DNA of 33,666 bases from an uncultured bacterium (GCA_949293265.1 CASFCK010000017.1:1-33666); one strand, 5' to 3'. Shown: positions 7,657 through 16,084, counted from the stretch's first letter. Program-made: numbers and translations. The notes: generated from the letters alone by a model not told the origin.

Positions 7657-8991
7657 ATGAATTATGTAACAGAAGTTTATAATAATTTAGCAGAAAAATA
7701 TGCATATGAACCTGAATTTTTACAAGCATGTAAAGAGGTTTTAGAATCGATTAAACCTTGTGTAGATGCTAATTTAGATTTATATAGAAAAAATAAAATT
7801 TTAGAACGAATTACTACCCCAGATCGCATAATTACTTTTAGAGTACCTTGGGTTAATGATAATGGTGAAGCTATGGTTAATATGGGATATCGCGTTCAAT
7901 GGTCTAATGCGATTGGTCCTTATAAAGGCGGTCTAAGATTACATCCTAGTGTAAATCAAAGTATTTTGAAATTTCTAGGCTTTGAACAAACATTTAAAAA
8001 TTCTTTAACCGGTCTACCTATGGGTGGTGGAAAAGGCGGAAGTGATTTTGATCCTAAAGGTAAATCGGATCGAGAAATTATGGCCTTTTGTCAAAGCTTT
8101 ATAACGGAATTATATAAATATATCGGTCCTAATGAAGATGTACCTGCTGGTGACATTGGTGTTGGGGCTAGAGAAATAGGCTATATGTATGGCTGGTATA
8201 AAAAAATAACTGGTGATTTTAGTGGAGTTTTGACCGGAAAAGGCTTAACATATGGTGGGTCTTTAGTAAGAACTGAAGCTACAGGGTATGGTCTATTATA
8301 TATATGTGATGAATTATTAAAGTCTCATGGTATGAGTTTAAAAGATAAAGTTGTTGTTATAAGTGGAGCTGGGAATGTAGCTATTTATGCTTGTGAAAAA
8401 GCTATGGCTTTAGGCGCTAAAGTTGTTAGTGTTTCGGATTCTAATGGTTATATATATGATAAAGATGGAATAGATTTAAAATTATTAAAAGAAATAAAAG
8501 AAGTAAGAAGAGCAAGATTAACCGAATATCAAAAAGCTAGACCTACTTCAGTTTATAAAGAAGGTAAAGGTGTATTTAAATTGAAATGTGATATAGCTTT
8601 ACCATGTGCAACACAAAATGAATTAGATTTAGATGATGCTATCGCTTTAGTTAATAATGGATGCATTGCTGTTTGTGAAGGCGCTAATATGCCTACGACA
8701 CTAGAGGCAACTAAATATCTTCAACAACATAATGTTTTATTTATACCAGGTAAGGCGGCTAATGCTGGTGGTGTAGCTACTTCTGGGTTAGAAATGAGTC
8801 AAAATAGTTTAAGATTAAGTTGGACATTTAATGAAGTTGACGAAAAATTAAAAAATATTATGATTAATATTTATAAAAATATTGAAGCTACTTGTAAAAA
8901 ATATAATTTAGGTAATGATTATGTAGCAGGAGCTAATATTTGTGGTTTCGAAAAAGTAGTTAACGCTATGTTAGCACAAGGTGTTTGTTAA
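7657..8991 (+). CDS. gdhA: NADP-type glutamate dehydrogenase
   Basis: This cytoplasmic enzyme of 444 residues, usual for the small hexameric class, interconverts 2-oxoglutarate plus ammonia and glutamate. Family signatures are visible: the substrate-side GPYKGGLRLHPSVNQ, the catalytic-lysine motif GLPMGGGKGG, the PAGDIGVGAREIG segment, and the nucleotide-binding GAGNVA turn of the Rossmann domain. The C-terminal PGKAANAGGVATSGLEMSQN is also typical. I place the start at ATG 7657 (MNYVTEV) with GGAGG at 7644-7648; an in-frame ATG at 7642 lies upstream of that site. The long NADP-class sequence style suggests an anabolic ammonia-assimilating role, but cofactor choice is not proven by sequence alone. 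A cre site upstream suggests carbon-source control. Confidence 0.96.
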   Translation: MNYVTEVYNNLAEKYAYEPEFLQACKEVLESIKPCVDANLDLYRKNKILERITTPDRIITFRVPWVNDNGEAMVNMGYRVQWSNAIGPYKGGLRLHPSVNQSILKFLGFEQTFKNSLTGLPMGGGKGGSDFDPKGKSDREIMAFCQSFITELYKYIGPNEDVPAGDIGVGAREIGYMYGWYKKITGDFSGVLTGKGLTYGGSLVRTEATGYGLLYICDELLKSHGMSLKDKVVVISGAGNVAIYACEKAMALGAKVVSVSDSNGYIYDKDGIDLKLLKEIKEVRRARLTEYQKARPTSVYKEGKGVFKLKCDIALPCATQNELDLDDAIALVNNGCIAVCEGANMPTTLEATKYLQQHNVLFIPGKAANAGGVATSGLEMSQNSLRLSWTFNEVDEKLKNIMINIYKNIEATCKKYNLGNDYVAGANICGFEKVVNAMLAQGVC

Positions 8992-9014
8992 AAAATAATT
9001 TTTAAGCAAATCAA

Positions 9015-9043
9015 TAGACAAATATTTAGTTACTACATATAAT
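9015..9043 (+). promoter_or_regulatory. Promoter of trxA
   Basis: TAGACA (9015-9020) and TATAAT (9038-9043) are separated by 17 bases. The AGGAGG ribosome binding site follows at 9055-9060. Confidence 0.72.
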
Positions 9044-9068
9044 TAACTTACAAAAGGAGGAAGACATT

Positions 9069-9368
9069 ATGGTATTACATTTAAGCAAAGATAATTTTAA
9101 AGATTTCATTAATCAAGACGAAAAAGTTTTAGTAGATTTTTGGGCGTCTTGGTGTGGACCATGCCGAATGTTAGGCCCTGTTATGGAAGATTTAGAAAAA
9201 GACTTCCCTAATCGAATTGGTAAAGTTAATGTCGATGAAGAAGAAGAATTAGCTCAAGCATTTGGTATAAGTGGCATACCAGCTATTATTATTTTTCAAA
9301 AAGGAAAGATAGTTGGTCAAACTGTAGGTTATCAACCTAAAAATAATTTTGTCAATTTATTAAAATAA
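9069..9368 (+). CDS. trxA: Thioredoxin
   Basis: The protein has 99 residues, close to the usual thioredoxin length. The redox site WCGPC is at residues 28-32, after the conserved VDFWASW strand, and the cis-proline loop GIPAIIIF is near residue 75. It is a cytoplasmic disulfide reductant acting with thioredoxin reductase, which is not in the window. The protein lacks a signal peptide. It is transcribed alone, between its own promoter and a strong terminator that begins at the stop codon. The C-terminus is a little short compared with the typical 104-108 residues, ending at the final helix. Confidence 0.96.
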   Translation: MVLHLSKDNFKDFINQDEKVLVDFWASWCGPCRMLGPVMEDLEKDFPNRIGKVNVDEEEELAQAFGISGIPAIIIFQKGKIVGQTVGYQPKNNFVNLLK

Positions 9369-9390
9369 GGTCTCCTTCGAGACCTTTTTT
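9367..9390 (+). terminator. Terminator after trxA
   Basis: AAGGTCTC (9367-9374) pairs with GAGACCTT (9379-9386) around a CTTC tetraloop, with T's running to 9390. It starts inside the trxA stop codon. Confidence 0.88.
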
Positions 9391-9420
9391 ACTGCCTATT
9401 TTAAGGCGAATATTACAATG

Positions 9421-9495
9421 TGGTGCCGCAAATAGGATTTGAACCTACGACCTCCGCTTTACGAGAGCGTTGCACTACCACTGTGCTATTACGGC
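9421..9495 (-). tRNA. tRNA-Thr (anticodon CGU)
   Basis: On the minus strand the acceptor GCCGTAA pairs with TTGCGGC (one T-G pair). The D stem is GCAC/GTGC, and the anticodon arm ACGCT-CTCGTAA-AGCGG has U33 and anticodon CGT, which reads ACG. The T stem is GTAGG/CCTAT (last pair G-T) with loop TTCAAAT. Discriminator A and encoded CCA follow. The outermost anticodon-stem pair (27-43) is an A-G mismatch, which is unusual but tolerable. It is the only clearly supported minus-strand gene in the window. Confidence 0.92.
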
Positions 9496-9503
9496 ATATG
9501 CAA

Positions 9504-9509
9504 ATTATA
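9504..9509 (-). promoter_or_regulatory. -10 element of the tRNA-Thr promoter
   Basis: On the minus strand TATAAT lies 8 bases upstream of the tRNA. The matching -35 is weak (TTTTAA at 9532-9527). The region to 9585 is shared with the divergent pyruvate kinase gene. Confidence 0.55.
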
Positions 9510-9585
9510 GCATTTTCTAAATTAAATTAAAATATAACTATTAAAAAAAATCAAAATATGATATTATATGCGTAGAGGTGTTAAT

Positions 9586-11004
9586 ATGCGTAAGACAAAA
9601 ATTATATGTACTTTAGGTCCAGCTTGTGACAATGATGACATGCTAAAAAATATGATTAAGCATGGTCTTGATTGTGCTAGACTTAATTTTTCTCATGGAA
9701 CTCATGAAGAACAAAAAGTTAGAATGGACAGAGTGAAAAGGATAAGGGAAGAATTAGGTGTTCCACTACCAATTTTATTAGATACTAAAGGTCCGGAAAT
9801 TAGAATTAGAGATTTTAAAAATGGTAAAATCACTTTAAAAACAGGTGATAAATTTACATTTTCACCTGATAAGGATTTACTTGGTGACGGAACAATTTGT
9901 GGTTTAACTTATCCTAATTTAGCTGATTTTGTCAAAGCTGGTGATAAAATTTTAGCTGATGATGGTAAAATTAGTTTTAAAGTAACTAAAGTAGATGGTA
10001 GAAATGTAGTTACAGAAGTTTTAAATGATGGCTCATTATCTAATCATAAAAGTATCAATATTCCTAATGTTATTATTGATATGCCATATATTTCTAAAGT
10101 AGATAGAAGCGATATTATTTTTGGTATTGAAGAATGTATCGATTATATAGCTGCATCTTTTGTCAGAAGAAAAGAAGATGTTTATGCTTTAAGAGAATTA
10201 TTAGCTAAATTTGATACATCAAAAAAGATAAAAATAATTTCAAAGATCGAAAACACTGAAGGTATTAGTAAGATGGATGAAATCATTGAGGCAAGTGATG
10301 GTGTAATGGTTGCACGTGGTGATATGGGTGTTGAAGTTCCATTTAAAATTTTACCAGGAATACAAAAAGAAATTATTTCTAAATGCTATAGAGCAGGCAA
10401 AATCGTAGTTACTGCAACTCAAATGCTAGACTCAATGCAACAAAATCCTCGCCCTACAAGAGCGGAAGTTAGTGATGTTGCTAATGCTATTTATGATAGG
10501 ACAACAGCAATTATGTTATCTGGCGAATCAGCAGCTGGTAAATATCCACTAGAAGCTGTAAGTGCAATGGCTGATATTGCAGAAGCAACAGAAACTAATA
10601 TCAATTGGAAAGAAAGATATCACCGTAATGCCCTTAACTTAGGTAATGACTTTAATAGCGCTATATGTAACGCTATTGTAAACTGTGCTTATCAAGTTGA
10701 TGCTAAAGCTATAATTTGTGTTACAATCAATGGTGTAACAGCTTTTAATTTAGCTGCCTATAGGCCAAGTTGTCCAATTATTGCTATCTGCGTAAATGAA
10801 AAAGCATGTCGCCAATTAAATTTAGCATGGAATGTTTATCCAGTTTATGGTGAACAAAAAAATAGTACAGATGAATTAATGACATATGCAATTGAAAAAG
10901 CTATTGAGACAAAATTAATTAAAAAAGGAGATAAAGTATTAATTACAGGTGGATCTCGGATTGGAGATTATGGTACAGATACTTTTAAACTTCATATAAT
11001 TTAG
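9586..11004 (+). CDS. pyk: Pyruvate kinase
   Basis: This glycolytic enzyme makes ATP and pyruvate from phosphoenolpyruvate and ADP. At 472 residues it matches the basic pyruvate kinase length and lacks the extra C-terminal PEP-utiliser-like domain found in Bacillus Pyk. Signatures: MRKTKIICTLGPA at the start, LNFSHGTHEEQ, LDTKGPEIR, the active-site lysine segment KIISKIENTEGI, VARGDMGVEVP, and TATQMLDSM. I chose ATG 9586, not the in-frame ATG 9568, because AGAGGTG (9574-9580) precedes it and the product then begins at the conserved MRKTK. It is divergent from tRNA-Thr, and the following gene starts 3 bases after its stop. Confidence 0.96.
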   Translation: MRKTKIICTLGPACDNDDMLKNMIKHGLDCARLNFSHGTHEEQKVRMDRVKRIREELGVPLPILLDTKGPEIRIRDFKNGKITLKTGDKFTFSPDKDLLGDGTICGLTYPNLADFVKAGDKILADDGKISFKVTKVDGRNVVTEVLNDGSLSNHKSINIPNVIIDMPYISKVDRSDIIFGIEECIDYIAASFVRRKEDVYALRELLAKFDTSKKIKIISKIENTEGISKMDEIIEASDGVMVARGDMGVEVPFKILPGIQKEIISKCYRAGKIVVTATQMLDSMQQNPRPTRAEVSDVANAIYDRTTAIMLSGESAAGKYPLEAVSAMADIAEATETNINWKERYHRNALNLGNDFNSAICNAIVNCAYQVDAKAIICVTINGVTAFNLAAYRPSCPIIAICVNEKACRQLNLAWNVYPVYGEQKNSTDELMTYAIEKAIETKLIKKGDKVLITGGSRIGDYGTDTFKLHII

Positions 11005-11007
11005 TTT

Positions 11008-12075
11008 ATGGATTTAGTAAAATTAGTTGAAGAAAATGAATATTTAATTGAAAAATTTAATATTAAAGCTTATTTTAACAATAAAGATTATGCTGTTGTT
11101 GGGGCCTTAACTGCATTAGAAATAACAAATGAAGTCCAAAAATGTTATTCTGATAATTTAAATAAAGAAAAGGTAATTAGTGAAAAGTTAATGACTTTAT
11201 ATGGTCTGCTTCAATCTTTATTTGTTTCAATTGATGGATTATACGAATTAGCTTATTTAATAAGTGGTAGTAAAAAATTTATTAATATTAATCAAAATAA
11301 AGAATTAAGAAATTTGAAGCATATCAGAAATGATGTAGTTGGACATCCTGCTAATCGTAACACTAGATCAAGAGAAACTGCATATTGCATATTAGATAAA
11401 AATAGCTTGACTAACAGCAAATTCACTTATTTTATTTGTAAAAAAAGTGAAATTGAAACTAGAAATGTTGAAATGTTGCCACTTATTGCAGCTTATTATG
11501 TAGAAACTAATAGCTTATTAAAAAGTCTATTAAACATTTCGAATTTAAATCTTGGTAATGAGCATTTAATAGTATTAATTACTAATATGCTTAAAAAATT
11601 TCCTTATCAAAATTTATTATTCGATTTAGATAAATTATATAATGAATATTTAACTAAATATAAGGAAAAAGATATTAGAAATAGATTTGTATGGCGTTAT
11701 GAACTTATAAAAAAGATCTATAATTTTAATAAATTTACTATTGATTTAGATTTAAAAGAAGATGTTATATATCTTCAATTAGCTAAGTTATATAACATAA
11801 TTAGTGCTAAAACATTAAATAAAACTAGTCATGGTAATGTGATAAAATTATTCTATCGTTTTTTAAGAAAAAACTTAGATCTATATAATGAGCGGATATA
11901 TTTATGTGATATTAGCCACCCTTATTTTAACGAAACTTTAAATAAGTTTATTAAACGAGCTAAAAACAATAAAAATGCTCAATATTACCTTAAGACCTTA
12001 GCTGAATTAGCAGCCATAAATGAATCGGATCTAGTTTATGCTTATGCCCTACCAATTAAGAATTTTAAAAAATAA
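11008..12075 (+). CDS. Uncharacterised helical protein with a HEPN-like RNDVVGH motif
   Basis: I do not recognise this 355-residue protein. It has no signal peptide or membrane segments and looks mostly alpha-helical, rich in Leu, Lys and Asn. Residues 100-120 contain KHIRNDVVGHPANR. Arg107-N-D-V-V-G-His113 fits the R-x(4-6)-H pattern with a following polar residue that marks the active site of HEPN-domain ribonucleases and related proteins, and the flanking residues are helical as in that fold. This is suggestive only. The gene begins 3 bases after the pyk stop without a recognisable ribosome binding site, so it is probably translated by coupling to pyk. The C-terminal half (from about residue 185) shows no motif I can name. 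No partner nucleotidyltransferase (the usual HEPN/MNT toxin-antitoxin arrangement) is adjacent. Confidence 0.8.
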   Translation: MDLVKLVEENEYLIEKFNIKAYFNNKDYAVVGALTALEITNEVQKCYSDNLNKEKVISEKLMTLYGLLQSLFVSIDGLYELAYLISGSKKFININQNKELRNLKHIRNDVVGHPANRNTRSRETAYCILDKNSLTNSKFTYFICKKSEIETRNVEMLPLIAAYYVETNSLLKSLLNISNLNLGNEHLIVLITNMLKKFPYQNLLFDLDKLYNEYLTKYKEKDIRNRFVWRYELIKKIYNFNKFTIDLDLKEDVIYLQLAKLYNIISAKTLNKTSHGNVIKLFYRFLRKNLDLYNERIYLCDISHPYFNETLNKFIKRAKNNKNAQYYLKTLAELAAINESDLVYAYALPIKNFKK

Positions 12076-12077
12076 TC

Positions 12078-12106
12078 TTGACTTTAAACAAAAAAATTAA
12101 TAGAAT
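12078..12106 (+). promoter_or_regulatory. Promoter of the riboswitch-controlled ATPase transcript
   Basis: TTGACT (12078-12083) and TAGAAT (12101-12106) have a 17-base spacer. This puts the start of transcription near 12113, upstream of the riboswitch aptamer. Confidence 0.75.
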
Positions 12107-12144
12107 ATATTCGTTGTTTTACAACAAATTTAAATAGACCTTTA

Positions 12145-12241
12145 TTTTAAAGGGGAGTAGCGTACTTATTTAAAAGTAATTATATTCGACATCCCGAAGA
12201 AATTCCGGATATAATGATCATTTAGATTTGCAAGACCTTTG
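12145..12241 (+). promoter_or_regulatory. yybP-ykoY family (Mn2+) riboswitch aptamer
   Basis: The leader holds the family's conserved blocks: GGGGAGTAGCG (12152-12162) near the 5' end, a CATCCCG segment in the middle, and CAAGACCTTTG (12231-12241) at the 3' end. AAAGG (12149-12153) can pair with CCTTT (12236-12240) to close helix P1. The family senses Mn2+ and is commonly found before P-type cation ATPases and other metal exporters, as here. The CCTTT strand is shared with the terminator that follows. When P1 is stabilised by Mn2+ the terminator cannot form, so this should be an ON switch. Confidence 0.88.
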
Positions 12242-12268
12242 TTCTGTTGTAGAATAAAGGTCTTTTTT
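12232..12268 (+). terminator. Riboswitch expression-platform terminator
   Basis: Bases 12232-12244 (AAGACCTTTGTTC) pair with 12252-12264 (GAATAAAGGTCTT) in a 13-bp stem with one G-T pair and a 7-base loop, followed by T's to 12268. The 5' arm includes the CCTTT used by riboswitch helix P1, so the two structures exclude each other. A third related block, AGACCTTTATT at 12136-12146, lies just 5' of the aptamer and could act as an additional competing strand. Confidence 0.88.
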
Positions 12269-12286
12269 AAAAAAAAGAGGAGAAAA

Positions 12287-14944
12287 ATGAAGTTAGAAAA
12301 AGTATTACAAGAACTTAACGTCAATGAATATCAAGGCTTAAATAGTTCACAAGTAGAAGAAAACAGAGCCAAGTATGGCGTTAATGAACTAGAAGAAGGT
12401 AAAAAAACACCTTTGATAGTTAAATTTTTAGAACAATTTAAAGATGTTCTTATTATCATTTTAATTATAGCTGCAATAGTACCAATAATTATTAGTGCAG
12501 CTGTTTCAGGAAGTGTTGAAAGCGAAGAATGGATAGAAACTGGTATAATTCTACTAGTAGTTATCTTAAATGCTGTATTAGGTGTTTTCCAAGAAAACAA
12601 AGCTGAAAAATCGCTAGAAGCATTGAAAAAAATGAGCCAGCCTAACTGTAGAGTATTAAGAAATAACCAAATTGAAGTTATTCCTTCACGCGATATAGTT
12701 GTTGGTGATATTATTTATGTTGAAGCTGGTGACTTTATTCCGGCTGATGCTAGAGTTATTGAAGCTACAGAATTAAAAGTAGATGAATCTAGTTTAACAG
12801 GTGAAAGTTTACCGGTTAGTAAAAACAATAAGGAGCTTGAGGCGGATAACTTACCACTAGGTGATCAAAAGAATATGTTATTCTCATCAACATTTGCTAC
12901 AAATGGTAAAGGTAAAGCTGTAGTTATTGCTACCGGAATGAAAACAGAAATCGGTAAAATAGCTTCAATGCTTCAAACTAGTAAAAAAGAACTTACTCCA
13001 TTACAAAACAAGCTTGCATTAGTAGGTAAGATGATTGGTGTCTTATGCTTAGCAATTTGTGCTGTTGTATTCGTTTTACAAGTTGTTAAAAATTATATTA
13101 ATCCTGGTGATTTAACTGTAGCTCACATTTGGCTTGATGCCTTTAAAGAAGCAGTTGCCTTAGCTGTTGCTGCTATTCCTGAAGGTTTAGCGGCCGTTGT
13201 AACAATTGTATTATCAATTGGTGTTCAAAAGATGGTTAAACATAATGCAATTGTTAAAAAGTTACCAGCAGTTGAAACTTTAGGTTCAACTAATGTAATT
13301 TGTTCTGATAAAACTGGTACATTGACTCAAAACAAAATGACAGTAGTTAAGCTTTATGAAAATGAGCTAAAAGATATTGAAAATATAACAAAGAGCGAAG
13401 CCAAAATGTTAGCATACTTTGCTGTTTGTTGTGATGCGCGTATCGAAGGTGAAAAGAGAATAGGTGACCCAACTGAATTAGCGTTATTAGATGTTAATAA
13501 TAATGTTGGTACTGATATTTCAAAATGGCAAAGAGTACTTGATTTACCATTTGACAGTGAAAGAAAGATGATGACAACTGTTATCCCTGTAGATGGTAAA
13601 TATTTAGCTATAACTAAGGGTGGGCCAGATATAGTTATTGGTCTATCTACTAATAAAGAAGAAGAATTAGTTAAAGCTAGACAAATGAATGAAAAAATGG
13701 CAAACAGTGCCTTACGTGTATTAGCTTTAGCAGTTAAAGAATTTAGCGAAATCCCTGCTAAAGAAGACCTAGAAAAAGATATGACATTCATTGGTTTAGT
13801 CGGTATGATTGACCCAGCTAGACCAGAAGTTAAAGATAGTATCAATTTAGCAAGAGAAGCTGGTATAAAAACAGTAATGATTACAGGTGATCACATTACA
13901 ACAGCTGAAGCGATAGCTCGTGATTTAGGCATTTTACAAGAAGGTAAAAAAGCTATTACAAGTCAAGAATTAGATAAGATAGATGATGATACTTTAGCTG
14001 AAACAATTGATGATTACCGCGTATTTGCCCGTGTAGCTCCTAAAGATAAGGTTAGAATTGTTGATGCATGGCAAAAAAATGAAATGGTAGTTGCAATGAC
14101 AGGTGATGGTGTAAATGATGCACCAGCCTTAAAACGAGCAGATATTGGTTGTGCGATGGGTATAACTGGTACTGATGTAGCTAAACAAGCGGCTGATATG
14201 ATCTTAACAGACGACAACTTCTCAACAATAGTAGAAGCTGTAAAACAAGGTCGAGGCATTTATTCTAATATTAAGAAATGTATTAGATTCTTATTATCAA
14301 GTAATATTGGCGAAGTAATTGTAATCTTTGTAGCTACAATAATTGCTTTAATTGTTGGTTTAGTAAATAAAGATATTTCAATTGGTGAACCTTTAGTTGC
14401 CGTACAATTATTATGGGTTAACTTAATTACAGATAGTTTACCTGCCTTTGGTCTAGGTATGGAAGAACCAGAAGAAAGTGTAATGAAAGAAAAACCACGT
14501 CCTAAAAAAGAAGGTTTCTTTGCTGGACATATCGGTTGGAATATTGCATTTGAAGGTATATTTATCGGTTTAATTACTTTAGCTGCTTATTTAATTGGTG
14601 AATTTGTCTTTGATGTTAAATATGAAAATGTTGAAAATGTTCATGGTATGACAATGGCATTCATGACGTTAGCTACTGCTGAATTATTCCATGCTTATAA
14701 TGTTAAATCTGAACATAGTATTTTCTCTAAGGAAACATTTAACAATAAAACATTAAATATTGCCTTCGTTATTGGTATTGCTTTACAATTAGGTGTATTA
14801 TATATACCAGGAATAAATACATTATTTAATTTAGTACCATTATCATTTGCGGAATTAGCTATAGTATTTGGTCTAGCAATTTCTGTTATAGTTTTAATGG
14901 AAATTTATAAACTTGTTAAAAGATTAATTATCGCAAAAAAATAA
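12287..14944 (+). CDS. P-type cation-transporting ATPase (Ca2+/Mn2+ type), probable Mn2+ exporter
   Basis: The protein has 885 residues and the P2-type (SERCA-like) layout: N-terminal cation-ATPase domain, TGES actuator motif (about 171-174), membrane helix 4 with IPEGLAAVV, phosphorylation site DKTGTLTQNKMT with Asp341, nucleotide-binding domain, and the hinge GDGVNDAPAL (about 606). Helix 6 has NLITDSLPAFGLGMEEPE, like the Ca2+-ATPase NxxTD site. Family knowledge suggests Ca2+ or Mn2+ transport out of the cytoplasm. The Mn2+ riboswitch upstream favours Mn2+ detoxification. The start is ATG 12287 with GAGGAG at 12277-12282; longer in-frame starts would lie within the terminator hairpin. It probably forms a transcript with the lipid kinase gene 20 bases downstream. 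Confidence 0.95.
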   Translation: MKLEKVLQELNVNEYQGLNSSQVEENRAKYGVNELEEGKKTPLIVKFLEQFKDVLIIILIIAAIVPIIISAAVSGSVESEEWIETGIILLVVILNAVLGVFQENKAEKSLEALKKMSQPNCRVLRNNQIEVIPSRDIVVGDIIYVEAGDFIPADARVIEATELKVDESSLTGESLPVSKNNKELEADNLPLGDQKNMLFSSTFATNGKGKAVVIATGMKTEIGKIASMLQTSKKELTPLQNKLALVGKMIGVLCLAICAVVFVLQVVKNYINPGDLTVAHIWLDAFKEAVALAVAAIPEGLAAVVTIVLSIGVQKMVKHNAIVKKLPAVETLGSTNVICSDKTGTLTQNKMTVVKLYENELKDIENITKSEAKMLAYFAVCCDARIEGEKRIGDPTELALLDVNNNVGTDISKWQRVLDLPFDSERKMMTTVIPVDGKYLAITKGGPDIVIGLSTNKEEELVKARQMNEKMANSALRVLALAVKEFSEIPAKEDLEKDMTFIGLVGMIDPARPEVKDSINLAREAGIKTVMITGDHITTAEAIARDLGILQEGKKAITSQELDKIDDDTLAETIDDYRVFARVAPKDKVRIVDAWQKNEMVVAMTGDGVNDAPALKRADIGCAMGITGTDVAKQAADMILTDDNFSTIVEAVKQGRGIYSNIKKCIRFLLSSNIGEVIVIFVATIIALIVGLVNKDISIGEPLVAVQLLWVNLITDSLPAFGLGMEEPEESVMKEKPRPKKEGFFAGHIGWNIAFEGIFIGLITLAAYLIGEFVFDVKYENVENVHGMTMAFMTLATAELFHAYNVKSEHSIFSKETFNNKTLNIAFVIGIALQLGVLYIPGINTLFNLVPLSFAELAIVFGLAISVIVLMEIYKLVKRLIIAKK

Positions 14945-14964
14945 TAAATTAGGGGGTTTAGAAT

Positions 14965-15792
14965 ATGTATTATATTCTGTATAATCCTAAATCAAACGCT
15001 GGTAAAACAGCTAAAAAAATAATTAAATTTAACAAAAAATTAATAAAATCAGGGAAAGTAACTAAATTAATAAATTTATTAGATGAACATGATTATCTAC
15101 AATTAGCAAGTTTAGTTAATGAAGATGATATAATCGTTATTGTAGGCGGCGATGGAACAATTCATAATGTTGTAAACAATGAAGTTTTTAGAGCACTAAA
15201 CAATAAGATTTATATGTATCGTTGTGGCCGCGGTAATGATTTTGCAAGAGATTTAAAAGGTAAATTTTTTGAAATCACCGATCTTGTAAAACAATTACCA
15301 CATGCATATATAAATGATCAAAAAGAATATTTTGTCAATGGTTTAGGCATCGGAATCGATGCCTTAACCTGCCAAAAACAATATGAAAATTATCGTCTAG
15401 AAAAGAAAGAATCATATTTTAAAATAGCTTTTCGAGCGTTTTTTCACTTTAAGCCTTTTAAACTAACTGCTACTATCGACGGTAAAGAATATCATTACGA
15501 TAACGTTTGGTTTTTTGTAGTACAAAATGGCAAATATTTTGGAGGCGGTATGAAAATAAGTCCTAAGTCTAATCGCCTTGATAAAGAATTAGAATTTGTG
15601 GTCATTCATAATGTAGGTTTTAAAAAATTGCTTTGTATATTCCCACTTATTTTCATTGGCAAGCATACAATTGCTAAAAACGCTGTGAAATTTATAACTG
15701 GTCATGAATTTAGTTTTAAAATGAACTATGATCTATTACAAATTGATGGTGAAGTAAAAAGCAATGTAAAGAATTTAGAAGTTAAGCGTTAA
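14965..15792 (+). CDS. Diacylglycerol-kinase-family lipid kinase
   Basis: The 275-residue protein has the DAGK catalytic domain: N-terminal YILYNPKSNAGKTAKK, the nucleotide-binding loop VGGDGTIHNVV (about residues 57-67), and CGRGNDFARDL. A C-terminal beta-rich half contains NGLGIGIDA and GGGMKISPKS. The family phosphorylates diacylglycerol (DgkB) or related lipids (YegS-like, BmrU-like). DgkB recycles diacylglycerol formed when lipoteichoic acid is polymerised, but the exact substrate cannot be read here. AGGGGG at 14951-14956 sets the start. It sits between a P-type ATPase and acpP. acpP has its own promoter starting just after the stop codon, so this gene probably ends the riboswitch transcript. 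Confidence 0.92.
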   Translation: MYYILYNPKSNAGKTAKKIIKFNKKLIKSGKVTKLINLLDEHDYLQLASLVNEDDIIVIVGGDGTIHNVVNNEVFRALNNKIYMYRCGRGNDFARDLKGKFFEITDLVKQLPHAYINDQKEYFVNGLGIGIDALTCQKQYENYRLEKKESYFKIAFRAFFHFKPFKLTATIDGKEYHYDNVWFFVVQNGKYFGGGMKISPKSNRLDKELEFVVIHNVGFKKLLCIFPLIFIGKHTIAKNAVKFITGHEFSFKMNYDLLQIDGEVKSNVKNLEVKR

Positions 15793-15795
15793 TAG

Positions 15796-15824
15796 TTTAC
15801 TTTTTGCAAATAATTTGTTACAAT
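15796..15824 (+). promoter_or_regulatory. Promoter of acpP
   Basis: TTTACT (15796-15801) and TACAAT (15819-15824) have a 17-base spacer. GGAGG at 15840-15844 follows. Confidence 0.75.
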
Positions 15825-15850
15825 TAGGGCGTTATATTTGGAGGATTAAA

Positions 15851-16084
15851 ATGAGTGTATTTGAAAGTGTAAAAAGCATAATTGCTAAAAATTTAAAAGT
15901 ATCTGAAGAAAAGATTACTTTAGATGCTAATTTAAAAGAAGACTTAGGCGCAGATAGTATTGATGCAGTAGAAATAATTATGGATCTAGAAGATGAATTC
16001 AATATTTCAATTGCAGCAGATGAAACAGAAGATATCAAAACTGTTAAAGATTTAGTATCATATATAGAAAAGTCTCAAAAGTAA
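15851..16084 (+). CDS. acpP: Acyl carrier protein
   Basis: The 77-residue acidic protein carries acyl chains on a phosphopantetheine arm in fatty-acid and lipid synthesis. The modification site is Ser36 in LGADSIDAVEIIMDLE (usually DSL, here DSI). Length and helix pattern fit the family. The start is ATG 15851 with GGAGG at 15840-15844; an in-frame ATG at 15815 would overlap the promoter and is rejected. No fatty-acid synthesis genes surround it. Its neighbours are a lipid kinase upstream and a LeuRS-like pseudo-enzyme downstream. Confidence 0.95.
   Translation: MSVFESVKSIIAKNLKVSEEKITLDANLKEDLGADSIDAVEIIMDLEDEFNISIAADETEDIKTVKDLVSYIEKSQK

Noticed and set aside
12239-12286. Longer N-terminus for the P-type ATPase beginning at 12239
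   Set aside because: These codons fall in the riboswitch terminator and poly-T run. ATG 12287 has a proper ribosome binding site and gives the family's usual N-terminus.
13354-13845. Minus-strand open frame of 163 codons inside the P-type ATPase gene
   Set aside because: It is the complement of conserved ATPase coding sequence, its Ser/Ile-rich composition is that of a shadow frame, and no initiation signals are present.
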